64,000 nt of DNA, taken from Microbacterium oxydans (GTDB lineage Bacteria; Actinomycetota; Actinomycetes; Actinomycetales; Microbacteriaceae). Every line of letters begins with the position of its first letter. Position 1 is the stretch's first letter. Below, one piece after another: positions 1-7,929 of this stretch. The notes beneath the pieces are model-generated. The model saw only the letters and a program-made list of their open reading frames with translations. It was not told the DNA's origin and ran no database searches. The position numbers were made by a program, and so were the translations under genes. The stretch covers positions 1,612,001 to 1,676,000 of the forward strand of contig NZ_CP092891.1 of assembly GCF_026559675.1 (NCBI RefSeq), in the 5' to 3' direction.

Positions 1-8
1 GAGAACCC

Positions 9-563
9 ATGACCAGCATCGAAATCCCCGGCTACCGTCCCGGCACCTGGGTCCTCGACCCTTCGCACAGCGAGGTGACCTTCAGCGTCCGCCACATGAT
101 GATCTCGAAGGTGCGCGGCACGTTCGGCGTCAAGAGCGCCACGCTCATCGCTCCCGAGAACCCGCTCGACACCAAGGTGGAGGCGAGCGTCGACGTGACC
201 TCCATCGACACCAACGACGAGGGCCGCGACGCGCACCTGCGTTCGGCCGACTTCTTCGACACCGAGAACTTCCCGACCATGGAGTTCGTCTCCACGGGCG
301 CGCGCGTCAAGGGCGACGACCTCTTCGTCGACGGAGACCTCACCATCCGCGGCATCACCAAGCCGGTGAGCTTCGAGCTCGACTTCGGCGGGTTCGGCAC
401 CGACCCGTACGGCAACTACAAGGCCGGCGCGTCGGCCAAGACCGTGATCAACCGTGAGGACTTCGGCCTCACCTGGAACGCGGCGCTGGAGACCGGCGGC
501 GTGCTCGTGGGCAAGGACATCACGATCAGCCTCGACCTGCAGGGCGCTCTGCAGCAGGACTGA
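9..563 (+). CDS. YceI family protein
   Basis: This 184-residue protein belongs to the YceI family, a lipocalin-like beta-barrel known to bind isoprenoid or other long-chain lipids. The opening (GTWVLDPSHSEVTFSVRHM), the central ENFPTMEF block and the TIRGITKPV block are all typical of the family, and the length is normal. Unlike the periplasmic YceI of Proteobacteria there is no signal peptide, so it is probably cytoplasmic, as is usual in actinobacteria. Only 8 bases upstream are visible, so the promoter and any operon partner are outside the window. A strong bidirectional hairpin at 587-610 ends the gene. The physiological ligand cannot be told from sequence. Confidence 0.9.
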   Translation: MTSIEIPGYRPGTWVLDPSHSEVTFSVRHMMISKVRGTFGVKSATLIAPENPLDTKVEASVDVTSIDTNDEGRDAHLRSADFFDTENFPTMEFVSTGARVKGDDLFVDGDLTIRGITKPVSFELDFGGFGTDPYGNYKAGASAKTVINREDFGLTWNAALETGGVLVGKDITISLDLQGALQQD

Positions 564-586
564 CCCTCCGCAGGTCGTCTTCCGGA

Positions 587-610
587 CCCCGGGCCCCTCA
601 GGGCTCGGGG
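587..610. terminator. bidirectional terminator between the yceI-like gene and the MFS gene
   Basis: A 10-bp stem (587-596 with 601-610, one G:U pair) closes a 4-base loop CTCA and is followed on the + strand by TTCT. It separates convergent genes. The reverse-strand stop codon of the MFS gene (598-600) lies in the loop. Confidence 0.7.
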
Positions 611-1890
611 TTCTCTGCGTCGTAGTCGTGGAATCGACGGTTGCGGCGGGAGAGCATCGCGACCAGGGCGATCACCAGGACACCGCCGAGCAGGGGAGGG
701 AACCACAGGCTGGTCAGCGTCGCGAGGGTGCCGGCGTACAGGGCGCCGACGCGCGGACCGCCGGCGACCACCACGATGAACAGTCCCTGCAGGCGCCCCC
801 GCATCGCATCGGGCACCGCCGCCTGCATCATCGTGTTGCGGTAGATCGAGCTCACGTTGTCCGAGGCTCCGGACAGGGCCAGGGCGACGCAGGCGGCGAT
901 GATCAGCCCGACGTGCGGAAGCTCCTCGCTCGCCGGCGAGGAGAACGCGCCGATCAGGAGGACGACGCCGAACAGCAGGATCGATGCCCCGTACGCCTCG
1001 ACCGCACGGGCGATGCCGCGGCCGTGCCAGCGGTAGTGCACCACGCGACCGGAGAACAGGCTCGAGGAGAAGGTGCCCACCGCGACCGCCGCGGTGAGGA
1101 TCCCGGTCGTGAGTGCTCCGCCGCCGAGGAGCACCGTGCCGAGAGCGGGGAAGAGGACGAGCGGCTGCCCGAACGTCATCGCGATGATGTCGATGATGTA
1201 CTGCATCCGGATGTTGCCGGCCCTGCGCAGGAATCGCCAGCCGTCGACCAGGGACTCGAGGCCGGGGCGCACGACGTCGCCCTCGGGCCGCAGGGCGGGG
1301 AGCGTCCACAGCCCGAGGAACATGGACAGCATCAGCACGACGTCGATCGTGTAGGTCCAGCCGTAGCCCGTGAGCGCGACCAGGAGTCCGGCCAGTGCGG
1401 GGCCCGCCATCACGGTGAGTCCGAAGGCCACCCCGTTCAGGGCCGAGGCCGCCGCCAGTTTCTCGCGGGGGATGAGGCGGGGGACGATGGCGGTGCGCGT
1501 GGCCATGCCGACCGAGTTGGCGGCCGAGTTGATCATGCTCAGGGCGTACAGCCACCAGATGGTCTCGGTGCCCGTCCAGGTGAGGGCGGCGAGCAGCGCG
1601 GTCGATGCGAAGGTGATCGTGGCCGCGATCAGGGCCACCCTGCGCCGGTCGAACGCATCGGCGAGCATGCCGCCGTACAGCCCGGCGAGGATCATCGGCA
1701 CGAGCCCGGCGACCGCGATCATCGACACCGCGAAGGTGCTCTGCGTCAGCGCGAAGACGTGCAGCATCACCGTGACGATCGTGAGCTGCCCGCCGATGCC
1801 GGCGAGGGTGGACCCGATCCACATCCGGGCGAAGGCGGGGCTGGTCTTGAGCGGGGTGAGGTCGATCAGATGACCGCGGCGCGCACTCAC
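598..1890 (-). CDS. MFS transporter (drug-efflux-like)
   Basis: A 430-residue major facilitator superfamily permease with about 12 hydrophobic helices. The loop between helices 2 and 3 carries the MFS motif A-like GMLADAFDRRR. It resembles the MFS_3/enterobactin-exporter-like group, and the substrate is unknown. The open frame reaches back to 2028, but that region is the rpsO promoter and leader, so GTG at 1890 is chosen as the start: it is the first in-frame start downstream of the likely transcription start. The GTG overlaps, as GTGA, the stop of a 7-codon ORF (1887-1910) that itself starts 6 nt after a TAGGCT hexamer. The gene is therefore probably translated by coupling. It is divergent from rpsO. 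Confidence 0.85.
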   Translation of the reverse strand: MSARRGHLIDLTPLKTSPAFARMWIGSTLAGIGGQLTIVTVMLHVFALTQSTFAVSMIAVAGLVPMILAGLYGGMLADAFDRRRVALIAATITFASTALLAALTWTGTETIWWLYALSMINSAANSVGMATRTAIVPRLIPREKLAAASALNGVAFGLTVMAGPALAGLLVALTGYGWTYTIDVVLMLSMFLGLWTLPALRPEGDVVRPGLESLVDGWRFLRRAGNIRMQYIIDIIAMTFGQPLVLFPALGTVLLGGGALTTGILTAAVAVGTFSSSLFSGRVVHYRWHGRGIARAVEAYGASILLFGVVLLIGAFSSPASEELPHVGLIIAACVALALSGASDNVSSIYRNTMMQAAVPDAMRGRLQGLFIVVVAGGPRVGALYAGTLATLTSLWFPPLLGGVLVIALVAMLSRRNRRFHDYDAENPEP

Positions 1891-1910
1891 TCGTCGATCT
1901 TCTTCAGCAC
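1887..1910 (-). CDS. 7-codon leaderless leader ORF upstream of the MFS gene
   Basis: A minimal ORF (MLKKIDE) starts with GTG at 1910, exactly 6 nt after a TAGGCT hexamer (1922-1917, reverse strand). Its TGA overlaps the GTG start of the MFS gene as GTGA. The spacing matches the leaderless pattern seen at many other genes in this window. A leader-peptide or coupling role is inference; the sequence alone shows only the arrangement. Confidence 0.45.
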   Translation of the reverse strand: MLKKIDE

Positions 1911-1916
1911 CTTTCG

Positions 1917-1922
1917 AGCCTA
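1917..1922 (-). promoter_or_regulatory. -10 hexamer TAGGCT for the MFS leader ORF
   Basis: On the reverse strand TAGGCT is followed by 6 nt and then GTG at 1910. This fits a leaderless transcript. No good -35 was recognised. Confidence 0.45.
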
Positions 1923-1979
1923 GTTGAATCGGGCCGGGCATCGGCGGCGCCCGTGTCGCCCGAGGGGGTCGCCGGCTGG

Positions 1980-1985
1980 TAGACT
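1980..1985 (+). promoter_or_regulatory. -10 hexamer TAGACT of rpsO
   Basis: TAGACT lies about 90 nt before the rpsO start, giving a 5' leader of roughly 85 nt. Several GC-rich inverted segments near 2036-2052 could form structure. S15 leaders are autoregulatory in many bacteria, but I cannot recognise a defined S15-binding fold here. Confidence 0.4.
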
Positions 1986-2076
1986 CGTCAGGTTGCCGTT
2001 CGATCGGCCGCGGATAAAGAGAGCCCACGTATCAGGCGTCGGGCGCCGCGCAACAAGCAGAGAGGGGATCGAATCT

Positions 2077-2346
2077 ATGGCACTGGAAGCAGACGTCAAG
2101 AAGGCGATCATCGAAGAGTACGCGACGCACCCCGGTGACACCGGATCCCCCGAGGTGCAGGTCGCAATGCTGACGCAGCGCATCAAGGACCTCACCGAGC
2201 ACCTGAAGGAGCACAAGCACGACCACCACTCGCGTCGTGGTCTGTTCCTCCTCGTCGGTCAGCGCCGTCGCCTGCTGGGTTACCTGCAGGACATCGACAT
2301 CAACCGCTACCGTTCGCTCATCGAGCGTCTCGGCCTGCGTCGATAA
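2077..2346 (+). CDS. rpsO: 30S ribosomal protein S15
   Basis: An 89-residue protein matching S15 along its whole length. The start [21 protein letters not shown], the central [10 protein letters not shown] and [15 protein letters not shown], and the C-terminal LIERLGLRR are diagnostic. S15 binds helix h22 of 16S rRNA early in 30S assembly. The longer open frame from 1924 is rejected: ATG at 2077 has the purine-rich AGAGAGGGG upstream and gives the family length. The gene stands alone and ends in a strong bidirectional terminator. In many bacteria rpsO sits next to pnp; here pnp lies 30 kb away. Confidence 0.98.
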   Translation: MALEADVKKAIIEEYATHPGDTGSPEVQVAMLTQRIKDLTEHLKEHKHDHHSRRGLFLLVGQRRRLLGYLQDIDINRYRSLIERLGLRR

Positions 2347-2387
2347 GCAAGGCGATCCTGCGTTCAATCGCGCAGAACATTCTTGAG

Positions 2388-2416
2388 AAGGCCGCCCCAC
2401 GGTGTGGGGCGGCCTT
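2388..2416. terminator. bidirectional terminator after rpsO
   Basis: A perfect 12-bp inverted repeat, AAGGCCGCCCCA and its complement, flanks a 5-base loop. It serves the convergent rpsO and MFS permease genes; the latter stops at 2419. Confidence 0.85.
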
Positions 2417-2418
2417 CG

Positions 2419-3642
2419 TCATGTCCGGGGGAGAGCCGGCAGGGCCGTCTGCACCTGCAGATCGACCGGGTGGCAGCGGATGACGAGACCCACGACGAGC
2501 GTGAGCGCTGCGGCGCACACCATCATGAGGACGAGACTCGCGGTCCACCCCCCGGTGAGATCGTGCAGGACGCCGACGAGGAGACTCCCTGCGCCGGCGA
2601 AGGCATAGCCGACACCCTGCGCGACGGCTGACAGCATCCCCGCGGAGGCTTCGTTCGCGGCGAGCATCACGATGAGCGCGAGGGAGAGCCCGAAGGTCGC
2701 ACTCTGGACGGCGCCGAGCACGATGGCGATCCCCACGTACGACTCGTCGCCGGAGGCGAGCCAGGCGAACGCCGCGAACATCACGACGCCGAGCCCCGGA
2801 CCGAACCAGCGCAGCACCCGGTGGCGTCGAGCGAGGATCGGCGCGACCAGCGTCGGGCCGAGACCGGCGATGCTGGTCAGGGCGAGCAGCCAGCCCGCGG
2901 TCTGCGCATCCACGCCGCGATCGCCGAGGATGCGGGGGAGCCACGACGCCACGGCGAAGAACAGCATCGCCTGAAGGCCGAACATCGCCGTGACGAGAGC
3001 GACGGTCGGTCGTGAGGATCGGGACAGCGTCATCCGCGACGTCGAGGGCGAAGGCGCCTCCGATCGCAGCGCCACGCCGATCATGGCCCCCGTCGCGATC
3101 AGCGCGGGGACGGCCCACAGCCCGAGCGCCACGGCGGGTCCACCGGCCGCTGTGCTCAGCGGCACGGTGAGTCCCGCTCCCAGCGCGGCACCCGCGCTGA
3201 AGGACATGCTGCTCAGTCCGATCCAGAGGCCGCCCGCACGGAGGGACTTCAGATACTGCGGAAGCAGCGTGCCCGCGGCCATGATCGATACCCCGGCGAG
3301 GAACGTTCCGGGAAGCATCCCGCCGGGGATGACGACCCGGAGCGCGAGGGCGCCCGCCAGAGCCGCCATGGTCCAGATCAGCGCCCTGGTCACACCGAGC
3401 CGTCGAGCGAGCAGGGGCCCGATCGGGGCGCTCATGCCGAACGCGATGACCGGCAGCGTCGCCAGCAGGTTCAGCTGCACCGGAGCCAGGTCGAACGCCA
3501 CTCTCGTCGGTTCGAGCAGAGCGGCGACCGAGGTGATCGCCGGGCGCAGATTGAGTCCGATCAGCAGGGCTGCGCCGAGCCCCACCACTCGGTCGCGGAC
3601 CTCGCTGCCTCGATGCTCAGAGGGCGAGGACACGAAGACCAT
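2419..3642 (-). CDS. CynX/NimT-type MFS permease
   Basis: A membrane permease of about 407 residues with 12 hydrophobic segments. The opening GAALLIGLNLRPAITSVAALL is characteristic of the cyanate permease (CynX/NimT) branch of the MFS, which handles small organic anions and nitroimidazoles. It is the last gene of the leftward importer/amidohydrolase operon and overlaps the end of the amidohydrolase gene, so it may move that enzyme's product or substrate. The start is uncertain: ATG at 3654, ATG at 3642 (used here) or GTG at 3633 are all possible, and none has a clear Shine-Dalgarno sequence. The downstream end abuts the rpsO terminator. Confidence 0.8.
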   Translation of the reverse strand: MVFVSSPSEHRGSEVRDRVVGLGAALLIGLNLRPAITSVAALLEPTRVAFDLAPVQLNLLATLPVIAFGMSAPIGPLLARRLGVTRALIWTMAALAGALALRVVIPGGMLPGTFLAGVSIMAAGTLLPQYLKSLRAGGLWIGLSSMSFSAGAALGAGLTVPLSTAAGGPAVALGLWAVPALIATGAMIGVALRSEAPSPSTSRMTLSRSSRPTVALVTAMFGLQAMLFFAVASWLPRILGDRGVDAQTAGWLLALTSIAGLGPTLVAPILARRHRVLRWFGPGLGVVMFAAFAWLASGDESYVGIAIVLGAVQSATFGLSLALIVMLAANEASAGMLSAVAQGVGYAFAGAGSLLVGVLHDLTGGWTASLVLMMVCAAALTLVVGLVIRCHPVDLQVQTALPALPRT

Positions 3643-4825
3643 CGGCGACCACACGGCCGTCGTGGATGACGAGTCGGTCGGTGCCTCGGTCCATCACCGC
3701 GCTCGTGGGTGTCTCTCCGTCGACCAGGAGCAGGTCCGCCCGGTCTCCGACGGCGAGGCCGGGCCGATCGGCGACGCCGGCCAGGCGCGGCGAGGTGTGC
3801 GACATGATGCTCGCTCCGCCCATCGTCGCGACCGCGAGCGCCATCTCGATGTGGTCGTCACGGCGGAAGCCGTTCGTGAACGCGAGCTGCCACGTGCGGT
3901 CGAGCATGTCGGCGTTGCCGTAGGGGCTCCAGTAGTCGCGCTGACCGTCCTGACCGAGTCCGATCCGCACACCCGCATCGACGAGCTGCACGAGCGACAA
4001 GTGGTTGCTGGTGGACGGGGCGACCGTCGCCATCGAGATGTCCAGCTCGGCGAACTCCTCGATCAGGCGTCGGCTGGTGGCCTCGTTCACCGAGCCGAGC
4101 TCGTAGGCGTGCGACATCGTCACCTTGCCCTGCATCCCGAGCGCGCGCGTGCGCTCCATCACGAGCTCGGTGCTGAAGACCCCGAGTGCGCCGGGCTCGT
4201 GCAGGTGGATGTCGACCTCGACCTGGTACTTCTCGGCGAGGCCGAACACGATGTCGAGGTGCTTGGCGGGATCGCGGTCGAGCTGGGAGGGGTCGATGCC
4301 GCCGATCACGTCGGCGCCCTGCTTGAGAGACTCCTCCAGGTATTCGACGGTGCCCTCCTCGCGGAGGATGCCGGCCTGCGGGAAGGTCATGACCTGCACG
4401 TCGGCGTGCGCGGCGAACCTCTCCTTCGCGGCCATGACGGCGTCGAACTTCTCCAGCTTGCAGTCGACGTCGACCTGCGCGTAGGAGCGGACGCGGGTCG
4501 TGCCGCGAGCGATCATCCGCTCGAGGGTGCCGGCCACGCGCGTGGGGAGGTCGATCTCCGCCGAACGCCAGTTCTCGCGGTCGTTCATCATCATGCCCCA
4601 GACGCCAGGGGCCCCGGTGTGCTCGCGGAACGGCAGACCGATCCGCGTCGAGTCGAGATGCACATGGACGTCGCTGAAGGACGGCAGCAGGAGCCGCCCG
4701 CGCCCATCGATGTCGTCGCTCGCGATGGGGGTCTCCTCGTGGGGACGGATCCGGGTGATGCGCCCGTCCTCGATCAGGACATCGGAGGCGGAGCCGCCCC
4801 AGGGGCGCACGTCACGAATCAGCAT
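3617..4825 (-). CDS. cytosine-deaminase-like amidohydrolase
   Basis: A 402-residue metal-dependent hydrolase of the amidohydrolase superfamily, closest in motifs to cytosine deaminase and the AtzC-type aminohydrolases. The metal and catalytic motifs run in order: DVHVHLD near residue 62, DIHLHEPG, MSHAYELG and LGQDGQRDYWSPYGNADML, where the Asp after GQ is the family's fourth ligand region. ATG at 4825 is preceded by AAGAAAGGAAAG and is preferred over the frame start at 4903. The gene overlaps the preceding ABC ATPase gene by 14 bp and the following permease gene, so it is translated within the importer operon. It probably acts on a cyclic or N-substituted compound brought in by that importer. 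The actual substrate is unknown. Confidence 0.85.
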   Translation of the reverse strand: MLIRDVRPWGGSASDVLIEDGRITRIRPHEETPIASDDIDGRGRLLLPSFSDVHVHLDSTRIGLPFREHTGAPGVWGMMMNDRENWRSAEIDLPTRVAGTLERMIARGTTRVRSYAQVDVDCKLEKFDAVMAAKERFAAHADVQVMTFPQAGILREEGTVEYLEESLKQGADVIGGIDPSQLDRDPAKHLDIVFGLAEKYQVEVDIHLHEPGALGVFSTELVMERTRALGMQGKVTMSHAYELGSVNEATSRRLIEEFAELDISMATVAPSTSNHLSLVQLVDAGVRIGLGQDGQRDYWSPYGNADMLDRTWQLAFTNGFRRDDHIEMALAVATMGGASIMSHTSPRLAGVADRPGLAVGDRADLLLVDGETPTSAVMDRGTDRLVIHDGRVVADGLRVLAL

Positions 4826-5843
4826 GGACTTTCCTTTCTTCGGGGGAGCCGAGCCGCGACGCGAGGTCGGAGGCTTCAGCGAGATGATGGCACGCGGCGT
4901 CACCGGTGGGAACCTGCTCCTCGCACTGCCGGCGCCGGTCCTCGTCGAGGAGCGGGAGCACGGGGCAGCGCGTGCGGAACACGCACCCGCTGGGCGGGTT
5001 CGACGGGTGGGGGAGATCTCCGACGAGACGGATGCGCCGGCTGCGGTCGGCCGTCGGGTCCGGGCTCGGCACGGAGGACAGCAGGGACTGCGTGTACGGG
5101 TGCTGTGGAGCGCCGAACACCGCGTCCCTGGTGCCGTGCTCCATGATGCGTCCGAGGTACATCACGGCGACCTCGTCGGCGAAGTGCTTGACGACGGACA
5201 GATCGTGAGCGATGAAGACGTACGAGATGCCGGTGTCGGCCTGGATGTCCTGGAGCAGGTTGATGACCTGCGCCTGCACCGACACGTCGAGGGCCGACAC
5301 GGGCTCGTCGCAGATCACCACGTCCGGCTCCAGAGCGAGCGCTCGGGCGATGCCGACGCGCTGCTTCTGCCCGCCCGAGAACTCGTGGGGGAAGCGGTTG
5401 TAGTGCTCCGGCCGGAGCCCCACGCGGTCCATCAGCGCCGCCACCCGGCTCTTCATGCCCTCCTTGGGGGCGATGCCCTGGGCCTGCAGCGGCGCGGCGA
5501 TCGCGGCGCCGACGCTCTGGCGGGGGTTCAGCGACGACGAGGGGTTCTGGAAGACCATCTGCACGCGACGACGGAACTGCTGCAGGTCGGCGCCCCGCAA
5601 CTGTGCGACATCGGCGCCGTCCAGCAGGATGCGCCCCGAGGTGGGGCTGAGCAGGCGCATCAGCAGCCGCCCGGTGGTGGACTTGCCGCAGCCGGACTCG
5701 CCGACCAGGCCCAGCGTCGAGCCGCGCTCGAGGGTGAAGGAGACGCCATCCACGGCCTTCACCTGCGAGGATCCGCGCAGGAATCCCTTGCTGACGCTGA
5801 AATGCTTGGCAAGGCCCTCGACCTTCATCAGCGGCTCACTCAT
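4812..5843 (-). CDS. oligopeptide-type ABC transporter ATPase (OppF/DppF-like)
   Basis: A 343-residue ATP-binding subunit. Walker A is GESGCGKST, the signature is FSGGQKQRVGIARAL and Walker B is VVICDEPVSALD. The C-terminal oligopeptide/dipeptide (oligo_HPY) extension contains the Cys motif SGCVFRTRCPV. The frame opens further upstream, but ATG at 5843 gives the family start ([15 protein letters not shown]) and overlaps the preceding gene's stop as ATGA. It forms a heterodimer with the neighbouring ATPase (5840-6862) to power the OppBC-type permeases. It is the fifth gene of the leftward operon. Confidence 0.93.
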   Translation of the reverse strand: MSEPLMKVEGLAKHFSVSKGFLRGSSQVKAVDGVSFTLERGSTLGLVGESGCGKSTTGRLLMRLLSPTSGRILLDGADVAQLRGADLQQFRRRVQMVFQNPSSSLNPRQSVGAAIAAPLQAQGIAPKEGMKSRVAALMDRVGLRPEHYNRFPHEFSGGQKQRVGIARALALEPDVVICDEPVSALDVSVQAQVINLLQDIQADTGISYVFIAHDLSVVKHFADEVAVMYLGRIMEHGTRDAVFGAPQHPYTQSLLSSVPSPDPTADRSRRIRLVGDLPHPSNPPSGCVFRTRCPVLPLLDEDRRRQCEEQVPTGDAACHHLAEASDLASRLGSPEERKVHADS

Positions 5844-6862
5844 CGGACGACCTCCTGCAGATCGAGTGCGGGAGTCGGGGCATCGACCTCCGTGAGGTGG
5901 CAGCGCGCCCGGTGCCCTGATCCCACCATCGTCAGGGCGGGTCGCTCGGTGCGGCACCTGTCGTCGGGAACGAGGGCCGCGACCGGGCACCGGTCGGCGA
6001 ACAGGCAGCCCCGGGGAAGATCGAGCAGGGAGGGCGGGAAGCCGGGGATCGGGGTGAGACGCCCGGCCTCGTCCACCATCGAGGGCATCGACGAGAGCAG
6101 ACCCTGGGCGTAGGGGTGGGCGGTCCGGAAGAAGAGGTCGTGGACCTCTGCCTCTTCCACGCACTGCCCGCCGTACATGACCACGACGCGGCGGCAGACC
6201 TCGGCGACGACGCCCAGATCGTGGGTGACGAAGATCACGGCGGAACCGGTCTCCGCCTGGAGCGACCCGATCAGGTCGAGGATCTGCGCCTGCACGGTGA
6301 CGTCGAGCGCGGTGGTGGGCTCGTCGGCGATGAGCAGTTCCGGTTCGCAGATCAGCGCCATCGCGATCATCGCCCGCTGCCGCATGCCGCCCGAGAACTC
6401 ATGCGGGTAGGAGTCGTAGCGCGCGACCGGATCGGGGATGCCCACGCGGTTGAGCATCTCGATCGCCTGGGCCTTCGCGGCCTTCGCGCTCACCCTGTTG
6501 TGCACGCGATACGCCTCGGCGATCTGCCGCCCCACGGTGTAGAACGGGTGCATCGCCGACAGCGGATCCTGGAAGATCATCCCGATCTTGCGACCACGGT
6601 AGGGACGCATCTCGTTCTCGCTCAGCGGCACCAGATCGGTGCCGTCGAACAGGATCCGGCCGGTCACCTCGGCGCTCGTGCCCTTCAGAAGCCCCATCAG
6701 GGTCTGGCTGGTCACGGTCTTGCCCGAGCCGGACTCGCCGACGATGCCGACGGTCTCGCCGCGCTGCACGACCAGGTCCATACCGTTCACGGCATGCACC
6801 AGACCGTCGTCGGTGGGGAATGTCACCCGCAGGTCGCGGATGTCGAGGATCGGCGTGGTCAT
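5840..6862 (-). CDS. oligopeptide-type ABC transporter ATPase (OppD/DppD-like)
   Basis: A 340-residue ATP-binding subunit with Walker A GESGSGKT, signature [15 protein letters not shown], Walker [13 protein letters not shown] and the oligo_HPY tail with [14 protein letters not shown] at 6862 shares its A with the stop codon of the permease gene (TGATG). The long N-terminal extension of the open frame (to 7603) is out-of-frame reading through that permease gene and is rejected. It partners the OppF-like subunit. Confidence 0.93.
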   Translation of the reverse strand: MTTPILDIRDLRVTFPTDDGLVHAVNGMDLVVQRGETVGIVGESGSGKTVTSQTLMGLLKGTSAEVTGRILFDGTDLVPLSENEMRPYRGRKIGMIFQDPLSAMHPFYTVGRQIAEAYRVHNRVSAKAAKAQAIEMLNRVGIPDPVARYDSYPHEFSGGMRQRAMIAMALICEPELLIADEPTTALDVTVQAQILDLIGSLQAETGSAVIFVTHDLGVVAEVCRRVVVMYGGQCVEEAEVHDLFFRTAHPYAQGLLSSMPSMVDEAGRLTPIPGFPPSLLDLPRGCLFADRCPVAALVPDDRCRTERPALTMVGSGHRARCHLTEVDAPTPALDLQEVVR

Positions 6863-7860
6863 CAGTTGACCCTCACTCTCGGGTCGACACTCGCGTACAC
6901 GAGGTCGACGATGACGTTCGCGGTGATGATGAAGAAGGCGGCGAGCATCGTGATCGCCATGGTGACCGGGAGGTCGCCCGATGTCGCGGCGCGCACCGCG
7001 GTGAAGCCGAGACCGGGGACGGAGAAGATCTGCTCCGTCAGGACGGCACCGCCCAGGAGGGCGCCGATGTCCAGACCGAGCATGGTGATGATCGGGGTGA
7101 TCCCGGCCCGCACTCCGTGGGTCGTGATCCGACCGGGGCCCAGCCCCTTCGCGCGGGCGGTGCGCATGTAGTCCTCGCCGAAGGTCTCGATCATGTTGTT
7201 GCGCGTGATGCGGATGTACTGCGCGCTGAACAGGATCGCCAGCGCGACCCAGGGCAGCAGGTAGTTCGTGAACCACGCGCCGGGTCCGGCAGGGCCGAAC
7301 GGGGAGGAGATCTGGTTGCTCGTGAACGGCAGCCAGTGCAGCACGCTCACGAAGACGAGGAGGAGCAGGAGCCCCGTGACGGGAACGGGGAGCGACACTC
7401 CGATGGATGCGGCGCCGACGATGAGCTTGTCGGTCGCCCGGCCCTTGCGCAGAGCCGCGAGCAGTCCCAGGCCGACGCCGACCACGGTCCACAGCACGAC
7501 GGCGCCGACGGCGATCGAGATCGTGTAGGGGAGGGCGCGGACGATCACGTCGGTGACGTTCTCGTTGGTCTGGAACGACTTGCCCAGGCACGGCCAGGCG
7601 CACACCTGCTCGGCGCCGGGGGCTCCGATGAGCCGCTCGCCGAAGAAGCCGCTCAGGTAGGTGAAGTACTGCACCAGGAAGGGCTTGTCCATGCCGAGGG
7701 CCACGCGGGCCTGGGCGATGCGGTCAGGGGTGCACTCCTGTCCGCAGGCGGCGGCCGCAGGGTCTGCGGGTCCGATCTGGAACAGGGCGAACGTCACGAA
7801 GCTCACGACGAGCAGGAGGATGACCAGTGCGGTCACGCGGCGGACGATGAATCCGAACAT
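6862..7860 (-). CDS. ABC transporter permease (OppB/DppB-like)
   Basis: A 332-residue inner-membrane permease. It has one helix at residues 9-30, an extracellular loop of about 70 residues and then five more helices with the EAA-type loop (MRTARAKGLGPGRI). The loop contains an unusual CGQECTPD ... CAWPCLG set of four cysteines that could form disulfides outside the membrane. It pairs with the OppC-like permease (9728-10741). It lies downstream of the lipoprotein gene across a 69-bp gap containing a strong stem-loop. Confidence 0.92.
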   Translation of the reverse strand: MFGFIVRRVTALVILLLVVSFVTFALFQIGPADPAAAACGQECTPDRIAQARVALGMDKPFLVQYFTYLSGFFGERLIGAPGAEQVCAWPCLGKSFQTNENVTDVIVRALPYTISIAVGAVVLWTVVGVGLGLLAALRKGRATDKLIVGAASIGVSLPVPVTGLLLLLVFVSVLHWLPFTSNQISSPFGPAGPGAWFTNYLLPWVALAILFSAQYIRITRNNMIETFGEDYMRTARAKGLGPGRITTHGVRAGITPIITMLGLDIGALLGGAVLTEQIFSVPGLGFTAVRAATSGDLPVTMAITMLAAFFIITANVIVDLVYASVDPRVRVN

Positions 7861-7871
7861 TGCTGTCCCGT

Positions 7872-7903
7872 ACGGGGCCGACCGATCACGCGGTCGGCCC
7901 CGT
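7872..7903. promoter_or_regulatory. intercistronic stem-loop between binding protein and permease genes
   Basis: A perfect 13-bp inverted repeat (7872-7884 with 7891-7903) encloses a 6-base loop. It follows the binding-protein gene in the operon. No T-run follows it on the transcribed strand, so it looks like an mRNA-stabilising or partial-termination element rather than a full terminator. Such elements often raise binding-protein levels over permease levels. Confidence 0.6.
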
Positions 7904-7929
7904 CCTTTCCGGAGGTGTCGTTTCGGCCG

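Noticed and set aside
2990..5146. 718-codon open frame on the plus strand
   Set aside because: Antisense to the MFS permease, amidohydrolase and ABC ATPase genes, which have clear motifs. The composition is shadow-like.
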